Source: Saccharofermentans sp.
GTDB taxonomy: Bacteria; Bacillota; Clostridia; Saccharofermentanales; Saccharofermentanaceae
Assembly: GCA_024688685.1 (NCBI GenBank)
Contig: JAILDX010000008.1
Coordinates: 62,001-126,000 of the forward strand
Direction: 5' to 3'
Length of the DNA stretch: 64,000 bases
Shown in pieces: positions 28,234 through 35,997 of this stretch (its first letter is position 1; each line of letters opens with the position of its first letter). Both the position numbers and the translations under genes were made by a program. Below the pieces are notes generated by a model, which worked only from the letters and a program-made list of their open reading frames with translations, did no database searches and was not told the DNA's origin.

Positions 28234-28896
28234 TTACCTCTCGTCCTTCTCCACGATCACACCGTTATTCTTATAGATGCTGTTCTCGGGAACAACACCT
28301 CTAACACATGATGTAGGATAGATATTGCTGTGTCTTCCGATAACAGTGCCGGGATTGCATACGCTGTTGCATCCAACCTCAACATAGTCACCGAGCATAG
28401 CGCCGAACTTCTTGATGCCTGTCTCGATCTGCTCTGTGCCATTGTGAACAACAACGAGCTTCTTGTCAGACTTAACGTTAGAAGTGATGGAACCTGCACC
28501 CATATGTGAATAGTATCCGAGGATACTGTCACCAACATAGTTGTAATGAGGTGTCTGAACGTGATCAAAGAGGATAACATTCTTAAGCTCACAGGAGTTA
28601 CCTACTACGCAGTTTGCTCCAACAAGCGCTGAGCCTCTGATAAAAGCACAGTGTCTTACCTCAGTCTCAGGTCCGATGATACACGGTGCTCCGAGATAAG
28701 CAGAAGGGAAAACCTTTGCTGTCTTATGTACCCAAACATTCTCGGATACTTCTTCATAGTCCTCACCAAGTGTGGGACCAAGGCTAAGGATCAGATCCTT
28801 TATTCCCTTAAGGGCTTCCCAGGGATAAGTGAATCCTGAAAGATAATCCTTTGCCAGTGTATGATCCAGGTCATACAGATCAGTGATCTTATACAT
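28234..28896 (-). CDS. left-handed beta-helix acetyltransferase, GlmU C-domain-like
   Basis: A 220-residue hexapeptide-repeat protein without a nucleotidyltransferase half. The helix runs from about residue 55 to 205. The stretch TPHYNYVGDSILGYYSHMGA closely matches the GlmU acetyltransferase active site, whose His starts the equivalent block. I infer acetylation of glucosamine-1-phosphate to N-acetylglucosamine-1-phosphate, which fits its place between nagB and glmM. The UTP-dependent step would need another enzyme. A general sugar acetyltransferase is the alternative. Confidence 0.8.
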   Translation of the reverse strand: MYKITDLYDLDHTLAKDYLSGFTYPWEALKGIKDLILSLGPTLGEDYEEVSENVWVHKTAKVFPSAYLGAPCIIGPETEVRHCAFIRGSALVGANCVVGNSCELKNVILFDHVQTPHYNYVGDSILGYYSHMGAGSITSNVKSDKKLVVVHNGTEQIETGIKKFGAMLGDYVEVGCNSVCNPGTVIGRHSNIYPTSCVRGVVPENSIYKNNGVIVEKDER

Positions 28897-28899
28897 TTA

Positions 28900-29691
28900 T
28901 TACAGTCTCTCTTTCTTCTCGATATCGAGGAAATACTTGTATGTGTCAACAGTCAGCTCGCCGCAAGCCTCTTCATCACAAGCGATGATTGCTGCATTGT
29001 GCATCTGAAGTGCAGAACATGTCCACTTCTGGCTGACGCCGCCTTCTACAGTAGCAGCCAAAGCTCTTGCCTTGTTGTGGCCGGAGATAAGTACCAGGAC
29101 TTCCTTTGAGTCAGTAACTGTTCCGATACCTACTGAGAGAGCCTGTGAAGGAACCTTCTCGGGATCGCCGCCGAAGAATCTGGAATTAACGATCCTTGTA
29201 TCTGTTGTGAGGTCTCTTACACCTGTTCTTGAAGCAAGTGATGTGTAAGGCTCATTGAATGCAAGGTGACCGTCTACACCGATACCGCCCATGAACAGAT
29301 CGATACCGCCGTAAGAAGCGATCTTCTCCTCATATCTTGCGCACTCATCCTCGGGATCATCTGTCATACCGTTAAGAATGTTGATGTTCTCAGGCTTCAT
29401 ATCAACAAGGTGGTCGAAAAGATTGTCATGCATAAAATACCAGTAGCTCTGGTCATGCTCGTGAGGAAGGCCAAGATACTCGTCCATATTGAATGTAACA
29501 ACATTGGCAAATGAAACCTCTCCTGCCTTGTTCATTCTTACGAGTTCCTGATAAACACCGATAGGTGAAGAACCTGTAGGGAGTCCGAGTACGAAAGGTC
29601 TTGCTTCCTTATGAGCATTGATCTTTGCAGCGATATAATTAGCTGCCCACTTGCTCATCTTCTCATAGTTATCCTGAATTACTAATCTCAT
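28900..29691 (-). CDS. nagB: glucosamine-6-phosphate deaminase/isomerase
   Basis: A 263-residue NagB interconverting glucosamine-6-phosphate with fructose-6-phosphate plus ammonia. GLPTGSSP and NMDEYLGL (substrate and catalytic Asp) and GVDGHLAFNEP (Asp-His-Glu catalytic triad) are intact. AAGGAG is 9 bases before ATG. NagB is normally catabolic and co-encoded with nagA. Here it leads an operon with glmM and a GlmU-like acetyltransferase, under a glmS ribozyme, so I infer it runs in the biosynthetic direction. Confidence 0.94.
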   Translation of the reverse strand: MRLVIQDNYEKMSKWAANYIAAKINAHKEARPFVLGLPTGSSPIGVYQELVRMNKAGEVSFANVVTFNMDEYLGLPHEHDQSYWYFMHDNLFDHLVDMKPENINILNGMTDDPEDECARYEEKIASYGGIDLFMGGIGVDGHLAFNEPYTSLASRTGVRDLTTDTRIVNSRFFGGDPEKVPSQALSVGIGTVTDSKEVLVLISGHNKARALAATVEGGVSQKWTCSALQMHNAAIIACDEEACGELTVDTYKYFLDIEKKERL

Positions 29692-29729
29692 TTATAAATT
29701 CTCCTTAAAATACCGCTTTAGCTGTTATA

Positions 29730-29872
29730 TCAGAGTCCGGGAAACCTCTGTTACAGTTTTTATTCTGCTTTTTAAATTCCCCTTGACGGCTCTCCGAAAA
29801 GCCGTGACAGAATCCGCCGAGTATTTCGATTAACTGTCAAACCTCGTCAACCCATTGTATGGTCCTGGCGCT
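29730..29872 (-). ncRNA. glmS ribozyme in the nagB leader
   Basis: On the minus strand the conserved glmS core is readable in order: AGCGCCAGGACC (self-cleavage expected before the G at 29871), GGTTGACGAGG, TTAATCGAA, then CTCGGCGGAT. A paired GACAG/CTGTC closes the core. A hairpin ACGGCT/AGCCGT and a later CAGAG/CTCTG helix containing CCCGGA (29731-29750) correspond to the P3 and P4 arms. It ends about 40 bases before the nagB ATG, like known glmS leaders. Glucosamine-6-phosphate would trigger cleavage and lower expression of nagB and the two genes after it. Confidence 0.93.
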
Positions 29873-29939
29873 AATAGTCTCTCCCCTGCCTCCTGACGGA
29901 AGACCCTATTTTAAATAATGTCTTAAAAACATTGGAAAT

Positions 29940-29968
29940 ATTTTATACATAATATCTTTGTTAGTCAA
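29940..29968 (-). promoter_or_regulatory. promoter of the nagB operon
   Basis: Minus strand -35 TTGACT (plus 29963-29968) and -10 TAAAAT (29940-29945) are separated by 17 bases, a near-ideal vegetative promoter. Predicted start near 29933, about 60 bases before the ribozyme cleavage site. Confidence 0.85.
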
Positions 29969-30115
29969 TTTTGCAGATGTTACAGCGCATGATACAAACT
30001 GTAAAGATATTGTTAAAACGGGCGTTTGAGCTGGATTTGTATGCATCACGCAGACCAAATAGACATTCTGTCATGCTTAAATCAACTTATATCGCACGAT
30101 AAGGAGGATAAACTT

Positions 30116-31213
30116 ATGATCAAATGTCCAAGTTGTGGGTTTGAGAACAATGATGGGACGAAGTTCTGTAATGAATGCGGTGCATCTTTGAACTCTACAC
30201 AAGAAAACACGACTGTTGCTGAAACAATAACTCCACCACCTCAACAAACAAACAACAATAAGAAGCCACAAAACTACAAGAAAACTGATAATATGAGCAT
30301 TGTTGGTTTGTGTTTAGGCATTCTTTCAATGTTATTCATTTTAATAAGCACTGCCAGAATTCTTGGATTCTTAGGGGCTATTATTGGATTGGTCTTTTCA
30401 ATTGCAGGACTTGCAAAAATTAAAAAGACTGGTATGGCCGGCAAAGGGCTTGCAACAGCAGGTTTAGTTTTATCATCAGTTGCCATAATAATCGGTGGAA
30501 TACTGTTTACTATCGGTTTTGTGAAGGGTATATCAAGTGCCATAAAAGACTCTGAGCCAACCACAATTAAGACAGAAATCAGTACATCAGATTCTTCCGA
30601 TACAAAGGCAACGGAAAACACAAAGGAAAGCACAACAGAAAGTACCACGGAAACTACCGCAGAAGAAACATATGAACAAAACAGCTATTATGAGATTGTA
30701 GAACAGGGAACTTTCTATAACATCCTTAACTACACGCACATAGTTCATAAAGTTCTAGCAAAACAAGACGCAACGGTTTCCGCAACAATGATTGCATATT
30801 CAGAAGATGGTTCTATCCTCGGTAAATCAACTAGCGATATAACACTTACTTCTGGTGAGTATAACTATTTTGAATATAGTTTTGAAAATGATGTATCAGC
30901 GGCTACTCTTAAAGTCACTGTATCATTTGAAAGAGGATCCTGGCTTGATGGAGCAAGAAGTGCTGTTGTTATGGATCAGTATAATCAGTCAGGCGATTAT
31001 CTTTATATTACTCTGCGACAGGTCGATGATAACATTGGTGCTTTTGCGAAGTATAAAATACTGTACTACAAAAACGATCAAATAGTAGATACTGATGAGG
31101 GTTTCTTTAGCATATTTGCAGAAAACCTCAATGGTTCTGGCTCAACTGATGTTGCCGAAATATGGGTTTATGGGAAAGACTTTGACAGAATTGAATATAT
31201 GTTTGAGCCATAA
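30116..31213 (+). CDS. zinc-ribbon membrane protein, DUF4190-like
   Basis: A 365-residue protein of unknown role. The N-terminus is a double-CxxC zinc ribbon (CPSCGFENNDGTKFCNECG, residues 3-21). Two membrane helices (about 60-90 and 115-140) are separated by a GLAKIKKTGMAGKGLA loop of the DUF4190 type. A Thr/Ser/Glu-rich linker (about 155-195) and a beta-rich external domain complete it. I chose ATG 30116 for its AAGGAGG site 8 bases upstream and because the zinc ribbon starts there. The gene is AT-richer than its neighbours, which may mean transfer. Confidence 0.75.
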   Translation: MIKCPSCGFENNDGTKFCNECGASLNSTQENTTVAETITPPPQQTNNNKKPQNYKKTDNMSIVGLCLGILSMLFILISTARILGFLGAIIGLVFSIAGLAKIKKTGMAGKGLATAGLVLSSVAIIIGGILFTIGFVKGISSAIKDSEPTTIKTEISTSDSSDTKATENTKESTTESTTETTAEETYEQNSYYEIVEQGTFYNILNYTHIVHKVLAKQDATVSATMIAYSEDGSILGKSTSDITLTSGEYNYFEYSFENDVSAATLKVTVSFERGSWLDGARSAVVMDQYNQSGDYLYITLRQVDDNIGAFAKYKILYYKNDQIVDTDEGFFSIFAENLNGSGSTDVAEIWVYGKDFDRIEYMFEP

Positions 31214-31266
31214 TAAAACCATATAGTAAAGAGTACCTATTCTATAGCCATCCAACATAAAGACTG

Positions 31267-31303
31267 GGGCTGCCTTCACACCGATCACTTAGGAAGGCGG
31301 CCC
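31267..31303 (+). terminator. terminator between convergent genes
   Basis: GGGCTGCCTTC (31267-31277) pairs with GAAGGCGGCCC (31293-31303) with one wobble pair, followed by TTTTCTT. It ends the zinc-ribbon gene and lies just past the cstA stop. Confidence 0.88.
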
Positions 31304-31308
31304 TTTTC

Positions 31309-32757
31309 TTATGCTTTTGGTAATTGTTTGCGTCCGTGAATTATGATCACGACGGCATAAGCGATCGTCATTACACCCGCAGTTGCAAACGACGGAATCC
31401 AGTGAAGATTAAGTCCTATCCTGGCGTGCAGAATATAACTTGACACAACAAACATATAGAACGAACCCGGAATAAGTGCCATCAGAAATGGCATCTTATG
31501 CTTCAGCATATAAACCCCGATCACTGCGAAAGAAAACACCGCGATAACTTCATTCCCCCAAGAGAAGTATCTCCAGAGAATATTAAATCCGCTTGCATTT
31601 GACTTCGCAAAATACAGGATTATGGCCACTATTGCAAAAATGGGCAGTGCAATTAGGATATTGTTTTTCTTCTTGCCCGTATCAACATGAAGGGCATCAC
31701 CTATCATGATCCTCAGTGAACGCAGTGCCGTATCACCCGATGTTATCGGCAGAACGATAACTCCGATGACAGCAACTATCCCTCCGATATGTCCAAGCAT
31801 ATCACTTGCTACCACACCGACAACTGCCGTCGCGGAATCATGGAGCATATCATTTGTTGCAAGTCCCAGCTTGACCGCACCCATTGCCGCCGCTGCCCAG
31901 ACCATCGCAATAAAGCCTTCAAGGATCATCATGTTATAGAATGTCATCCTTCCCTCATGCTCGTTGCCCATTGTTCTGGAAATAAGCGTTGCCTGGGTGG
32001 AATGAAATCCGGATACGATGCCGCATGCGACAGTAACAAAAAAGATAGGAATAAAGTTATCACCATACATGTTGGTGAAATTGAACCCTGTCTCCCAAAG
32101 CTCATCGAGATCATATCCCCTGAAGAACATCCCGCAAAAGATCCCGACCGCCGAAAGCAGCAGTATCGCCCCGAAAACAGGATATATCCTGCCGATTATC
32201 TTATCGATAGGCAACAGAGTAGCAACAATAAAATAAAGAAAGATAGCCCCATACACGATCCATGTTACCGGATTTGAGACAGAGCTGTCCTGCTTTATGA
32301 TATTCGAGACAAAAAGGTCACCCGGAGTATATATAAAAACCGTACTGAGGAGCAGAAGAAGGAAACATACAAACACGTTGTACAACAGATATGGTTTTCT
32401 CCCGAGAAACGTCCTGACGAGTCCCGGTGTCTGCTTACCGTCGTTCCTTACAGATATCATTCCGCTCATATAATCGTGGAAAGCACCGCCAAGAACGCAT
32501 CCCAGCGGAATTGTTATAAAAACTATCGGGCCGAAAAGGATGCCTTGTATCGGTCCGAGTATAGGACCGGTTCCTGCGATGTTAAGAAGCTCGATCAGGC
32601 TGTTCTTCCATGTCTTCATCGGCACATAGTCCACGCCGTCATATTTCTCAACAGCAGGAGTCTTAGCGTCCGTCGGTTTCATTACATGCTCACAGAACCT
32701 GCCGTAAAGAATTCCACCGACGATCAGTATTATCAAACCGGTAATAAAAGTGATCAT
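31309..32757 (-). CDS. cstA: carbon starvation protein CstA family transporter
   Basis: A 482-residue integral membrane protein of the CstA family, shorter than the roughly 700-residue E. coli CstA but typical of the short Gram-positive form. Conserved blocks IAGTGPILGPIQGILFGP and GGAFHDYMSGMIS are intact, with about 12 predicted helices. Relatives import peptides or pyruvate. The start is 13 bases after the regulator gene stop and follows it on the same strand, so co-transcription with that gene is likely. Confidence 0.9.
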   Translation of the reverse strand: MITFITGLIILIVGGILYGRFCEHVMKPTDAKTPAVEKYDGVDYVPMKTWKNSLIELLNIAGTGPILGPIQGILFGPIVFITIPLGCVLGGAFHDYMSGMISVRNDGKQTPGLVRTFLGRKPYLLYNVFVCFLLLLLSTVFIYTPGDLFVSNIIKQDSSVSNPVTWIVYGAIFLYFIVATLLPIDKIIGRIYPVFGAILLLSAVGIFCGMFFRGYDLDELWETGFNFTNMYGDNFIPIFFVTVACGIVSGFHSTQATLISRTMGNEHEGRMTFYNMMILEGFIAMVWAAAAMGAVKLGLATNDMLHDSATAVVGVVASDMLGHIGGIVAVIGVIVLPITSGDTALRSLRIMIGDALHVDTGKKKNNILIALPIFAIVAIILYFAKSNASGFNILWRYFSWGNEVIAVFSFAVIGVYMLKHKMPFLMALIPGSFYMFVVSSYILHARIGLNLHWIPSFATAGVMTIAYAVVIIIHGRKQLPKA

Positions 32758-32770
32758 AACTGACTACGGA

Positions 32771-33199
32771 TTACTCCAGTATCCCTGCTCCGTTGCTCTC
32801 GAGCAGATTATTTACATCAGTAACAGTCATCTTCTTATTAACCGCAAAAATGATAACCGCATCTCTCTTGTCCTTAGGATACAGAATAGCATTCCCTGTG
32901 ACCTTCAGCATCCTCTGGGTAACATCGATACCGGCCTTAAGAGCAAGTGCTACGGCAATAACCTTGTCACGGCCGGGATTGCGTGTGCCGTCAAGGATCT
33001 GGTAGATGTATGTGCGTGCTATAGCTGACTTGCGCTGAAGATCCGCGGGAGTCATGTTCTGCTCCGTGAGCATACGGTTCACCATTTTGCTGAAAGATGC
33101 CTTGGCATCCTCAGTCTCGATAAGGACATTCTCGAGTGTGGTCGTGTTATCTGTATTGATAAGAACATTCATCAGCTCTTCTGTACTCTTGGTATTCAT
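32771..33199 (-). CDS. small XRE-like DNA-binding protein
   Basis: A 142-residue protein with a helix-turn-helix of the Cro/C1 type at about residues 50-90 (LQRKSAIARTYIYQILDGTR). The N-terminal third and the C-terminal tail are not recognised. I chose ATG 33199 because GGAG is 7 bases upstream and it starts just after the thrH stop. Placed between thrH and cstA on one strand, it may regulate them; that is inference. Confidence 0.7.
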   Translation of the reverse strand: MNTKSTEELMNVLINTDNTTTLENVLIETEDAKASFSKMVNRMLTEQNMTPADLQRKSAIARTYIYQILDGTRNPGRDKVIAVALALKAGIDVTQRMLKVTGNAILYPKDKRDAVIIFAVNKKMTVTDVNNLLESNGAGILE

Positions 33200-33200
33200 A

Positions 33201-33800
33201 TTACAGCTCCTTGCAGATTGCATTCAAAAGGTCATCAAACTCTTCATAAGCCGGAAGGTCCGGATTGTCTTTTTTTATCTGATCTGTGCTCTTAAACAGA
33301 AATCCTGCCTTGGAGGCCTTGATCATGCCGAGGTCATTGTAGCTGTCACCTGCTGCGATCGTGTCGAAACCGATGCTCTGAAGTCCCTTAACAGTCGTTA
33401 GTTTTGAATTCTCGATACGCATCTTGAAGCCTGTTATCTCACCGTCTTCCGCAACCTCAAGGCTGTTGCAGAACAGGGTCGGCATGCCGAGCTTGGCCAT
33501 CAGCGGCATGGCGAATTCCTCGAAGGTATCGCTGAGGATGATAACCTGTGTCCTGGCCCTCAAAGAATCGAGAAACTGTCTCGCGCCGGGGATGGGTTCA
33601 ATGCGGGATATAACCTCCTGGATCTGAGGGAGACCTAAGCCGTGCTCCTTGAGTATTCCGAGTCTCCAGCGCATCAGCTTGTCGTAATCGGGCTCGTCCC
33701 TGGTCGTTCTCTTAAGTTCTGGAATACCCGATTCCTCCGAAAATGCGATCCAGATCTCAGGAACCAGAACGCCTTCCATATCAAGACAGACTATATTCAT
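33201..33800 (-). CDS. thrH: ThrH-type phosphoserine phosphatase/homoserine phosphotransferase
   Basis: A 199-residue HAD-superfamily protein very like Pseudomonas ThrH: CLDMEGVLVPEIWIAF at the N-terminus (nucleophile Asp7), VILSDTFEEFAMPLM in the middle and IAAGDSYNDLGM with the metal Asp pair. ThrH can dephosphorylate phosphoserine and move phosphate to homoserine. All catalytic motifs are present. GGAGG precedes ATG. Likely transcribed with the small regulator and cstA. Confidence 0.88.
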   Translation of the reverse strand: MNIVCLDMEGVLVPEIWIAFSEESGIPELKRTTRDEPDYDKLMRWRLGILKEHGLGLPQIQEVISRIEPIPGARQFLDSLRARTQVIILSDTFEEFAMPLMAKLGMPTLFCNSLEVAEDGEITGFKMRIENSKLTTVKGLQSIGFDTIAAGDSYNDLGMIKASKAGFLFKSTDQIKKDNPDLPAYEEFDDLLNAICKEL

Positions 33801-33812
33801 ATCAAACCTCCG

Positions 33813-35327
33813 TTAAATGCTTGCGTATATAAATGAACTTGCGTTATATCCTAATCCGTACATGCCGAAAACGAGAACTGCCGCTATCAGCAATACTATT
33901 ATAAGCCATGCCAGAACAGGACGTCCGTTTGTAAGAGCGATGACCGATCTCGGCTCGTCGGTATCCTTGGGGCGGAACTTGTAAAGATCCACTGCCGTAA
34001 GGATAAGAACTGCTGCGCCAAGGACTATGTAATTTGCCAGAGTCAGGTCTATTGCCGCCTCTCCGGCGGATCTCATGAACAATGCCTTAAGCATCTGGAT
34101 TGCATCAGAAACATTTGCTGCGCGGAAAAACACAAAACCCAGCAGGACCAGCACAAAAGTACGCAGTACCTGGAAGAGCTGATACGGCAGCTTATCGCTC
34201 TTAAGAATAGGCCTTATCTTCTCAAACAGAGGCTCGCAGAGCATTCCGGACACGATATAGAAACAGTGGAGCAGACCTGAACCGATGATGTATTTCCATA
34301 CACCGCCGTGCCAGTAACCGATCGCTGTCCACAGTATTACCATTGCCAGATAGATGGGCACTTTCTTGCCCTTTTTCTTGCCGAATGCCTTCTTGGATAC
34401 ATCACCTATCTTAACGAACAGGGAGCTCTTGAGCAGAGGGTAATACAGATAGTCTGCAAGATAGTCGCCAAGCGTGATGTGCCAGCGTCTCCAGTACTCT
34501 CTTATGCTCCTTGCAAAATAAGGCGAATTGAAGTTCTCGGGCATCCTGATATCCAGGAGCTGCGAGACACCGATTACGACGTCCATACATCCTGAGAAAT
34601 CCGTATAGAGCTGGATCGCAAAAGCCGCAACACCGAGAACAACATACCAGCCTGTGTACACTGCATGGTCACCGTAAACCGCTTTGACGATAACGCCTGC
34701 ACGTTCAGCGATGATCAGCTTCTTAAAGAAGCCCCACGCGATCCTGATGATGCCTGTCTTAAAGTTATCAAGGGAAAATCTGTGCTCGCGGTCAAACTCA
34801 GCTGACAGATCTGCATATCTGTTCATAGGACCTGACGTAAGATACGGGAAATAAGAACCGAATATCAGATACCTGAAGAAGTTCTTCTCGGGCTTTATCT
34901 TCTCCCACAGACAGTCAAGAACATATCCGATGAGCTGGAGCGTGTAAAACGACATTCCAAGCGGGACCGCAAAAGCGAGCCATGATTCCGATGATACTCC
35001 CAGAAGCATATTAAGTCTCTCTGCAAAGATATCCATTACACCATAGAACTTCACGGCACAGAGCAGACCGAAATTAAGTATTATCGTGACCGCTGCGGCA
35101 GCATTACGTCCGCCGCTCTTTATCGTCTTCTTGCCTGCCAGAAGGCCTCCGGTAAATGTCGTTATAACAGACAGCAAAACGAATGCCAGAGTGTATATTC
35201 CCGCGAAACAGCAGAACGCGATGTTCGCAGGTATCAGCGCAAATTTGCGGAACTTTACCGGGCAGATGTAATAGACGATAACAACTGCAGCAATGAACAG
35301 GAGGAATTCAAAGGAAACTAGACTCAT
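33813..35327 (-). CDS. MBOAT family membrane-bound O-acyltransferase
   Basis: A 504-residue polytopic membrane protein of the MBOAT family (DltB/AlgI branch). Landmarks are NSPYFARSIREYWRRWHITLGDYL (about 265-288) and the presumed catalytic His in AIGYWHGGVWKY. Members move acyl groups onto surface polymers from a carrier across the membrane. It overlaps the VOC gene by one base and follows an ACP and an FkbH-like gene, so the donor is probably a short hydroxyacyl group on that ACP, and the acceptor the nearby surface glycan; both are inference. Confidence 0.88.
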   Translation of the reverse strand: MSLVSFEFLLFIAAVVIVYYICPVKFRKFALIPANIAFCCFAGIYTLAFVLLSVITTFTGGLLAGKKTIKSGGRNAAAAVTIILNFGLLCAVKFYGVMDIFAERLNMLLGVSSESWLAFAVPLGMSFYTLQLIGYVLDCLWEKIKPEKNFFRYLIFGSYFPYLTSGPMNRYADLSAEFDREHRFSLDNFKTGIIRIAWGFFKKLIIAERAGVIVKAVYGDHAVYTGWYVVLGVAAFAIQLYTDFSGCMDVVIGVSQLLDIRMPENFNSPYFARSIREYWRRWHITLGDYLADYLYYPLLKSSLFVKIGDVSKKAFGKKKGKKVPIYLAMVILWTAIGYWHGGVWKYIIGSGLLHCFYIVSGMLCEPLFEKIRPILKSDKLPYQLFQVLRTFVLVLLGFVFFRAANVSDAIQMLKALFMRSAGEAAIDLTLANYIVLGAAVLILTAVDLYKFRPKDTDEPRSVIALTNGRPVLAWLIIVLLIAAVLVFGMYGLGYNASSFIYASI

Positions 35328-35737
35328 CAGAAGTCCGATCCTCCTTCGGCAGTCTCTACTAACTCGATTATCCCGATGTCTGCACTTACCATAAAGATGA
35401 CATTGCGTCCGTCAAGGGCAGGTGCGATCTGTGTATCCTGAATGACCATAAAGCCGTCTGCCTCGAGAGACTTTCTGTCTGCTTCAAGGTCATCGCTGAA
35501 ATAACAGATATGGTACGGGGAGTTCTTATAGTTCTTTAACAGCGGATAGAGCGGTGACCCCTTGCTTGCGGGCTCAATGAGCTCCACACGCTCTGAGCCG
35601 TTCTTCAGAAAAGAGATATTCACGTCGCGGACGTGGTCATAGCAGACCTCCCTCTCGATCTTGTAACCGAGACGGACAAAAGCCTCCTCCGAGCGCGCAA
35701 GTCTCTTGACCAGATAACCGACGTGATGTACTTTCAT
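35327..35737 (-). CDS. VOC-fold protein (glyoxalase/epimerase-like)
   Basis: A 136-residue vicinal-oxygen-chelate protein with paired beta-alpha-beta-beta-beta modules. The first His is in VHHVGYLVKRLA and a Glu ligand in RVELIEPAS; HICYFSDDLEADR supplies a second His and IIELVE the last Glu. The pattern resembles methylmalonyl-CoA epimerases. It sits between ACP and MBOAT with one-base overlaps, so it probably acts on the ACP-bound acyl group. Confidence 0.82.
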   Translation of the reverse strand: MKVHHVGYLVKRLARSEEAFVRLGYKIEREVCYDHVRDVNISFLKNGSERVELIEPASKGSPLYPLLKNYKNSPYHICYFSDDLEADRKSLEADGFMVIQDTQIAPALDGRNVIFMVSADIGIIELVETAEGGSDF

Positions 35738-35985
35738 CAGCCTGCTCTCTCAGCGATGATATCGACCATGGCGCCAACATTCTTCATTGATGTTGTCTCG
35801 CCCATGGAGAACTTGATTCCGAAAGCTCTCTCAACAGCAACGATCAGATTGATGTGCTCCAGAGAATCCCAGTCCTCGATGTCATCTGCAGTCGTGGAAT
35901 CATTTACAGAGATATCCTCATCATCAAAGACATCCTGGAAAACTTCATTGAGCTTTACGTAGATCTCATCTCTTGTCATATTCAA
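35737..35985 (-). CDS. acyl carrier protein, specialised
   Basis: An 82-residue acyl carrier protein. The phosphopantetheine site is Ser41 in DWDSLEHINL. It is encoded directly after an FkbH-like gene and before VOC and MBOAT genes and not with fatty-acid genes, so it is probably a dedicated carrier for the surface decoration. Confidence 0.9.
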   Translation of the reverse strand: MNMTRDEIYVKLNEVFQDVFDDEDISVNDSTTADDIEDWDSLEHINLIVAVERAFGIKFSMGETTSMKNVGAMVDIIAERAG

Positions 35986-35997
35986 ATTACTCCTTTA

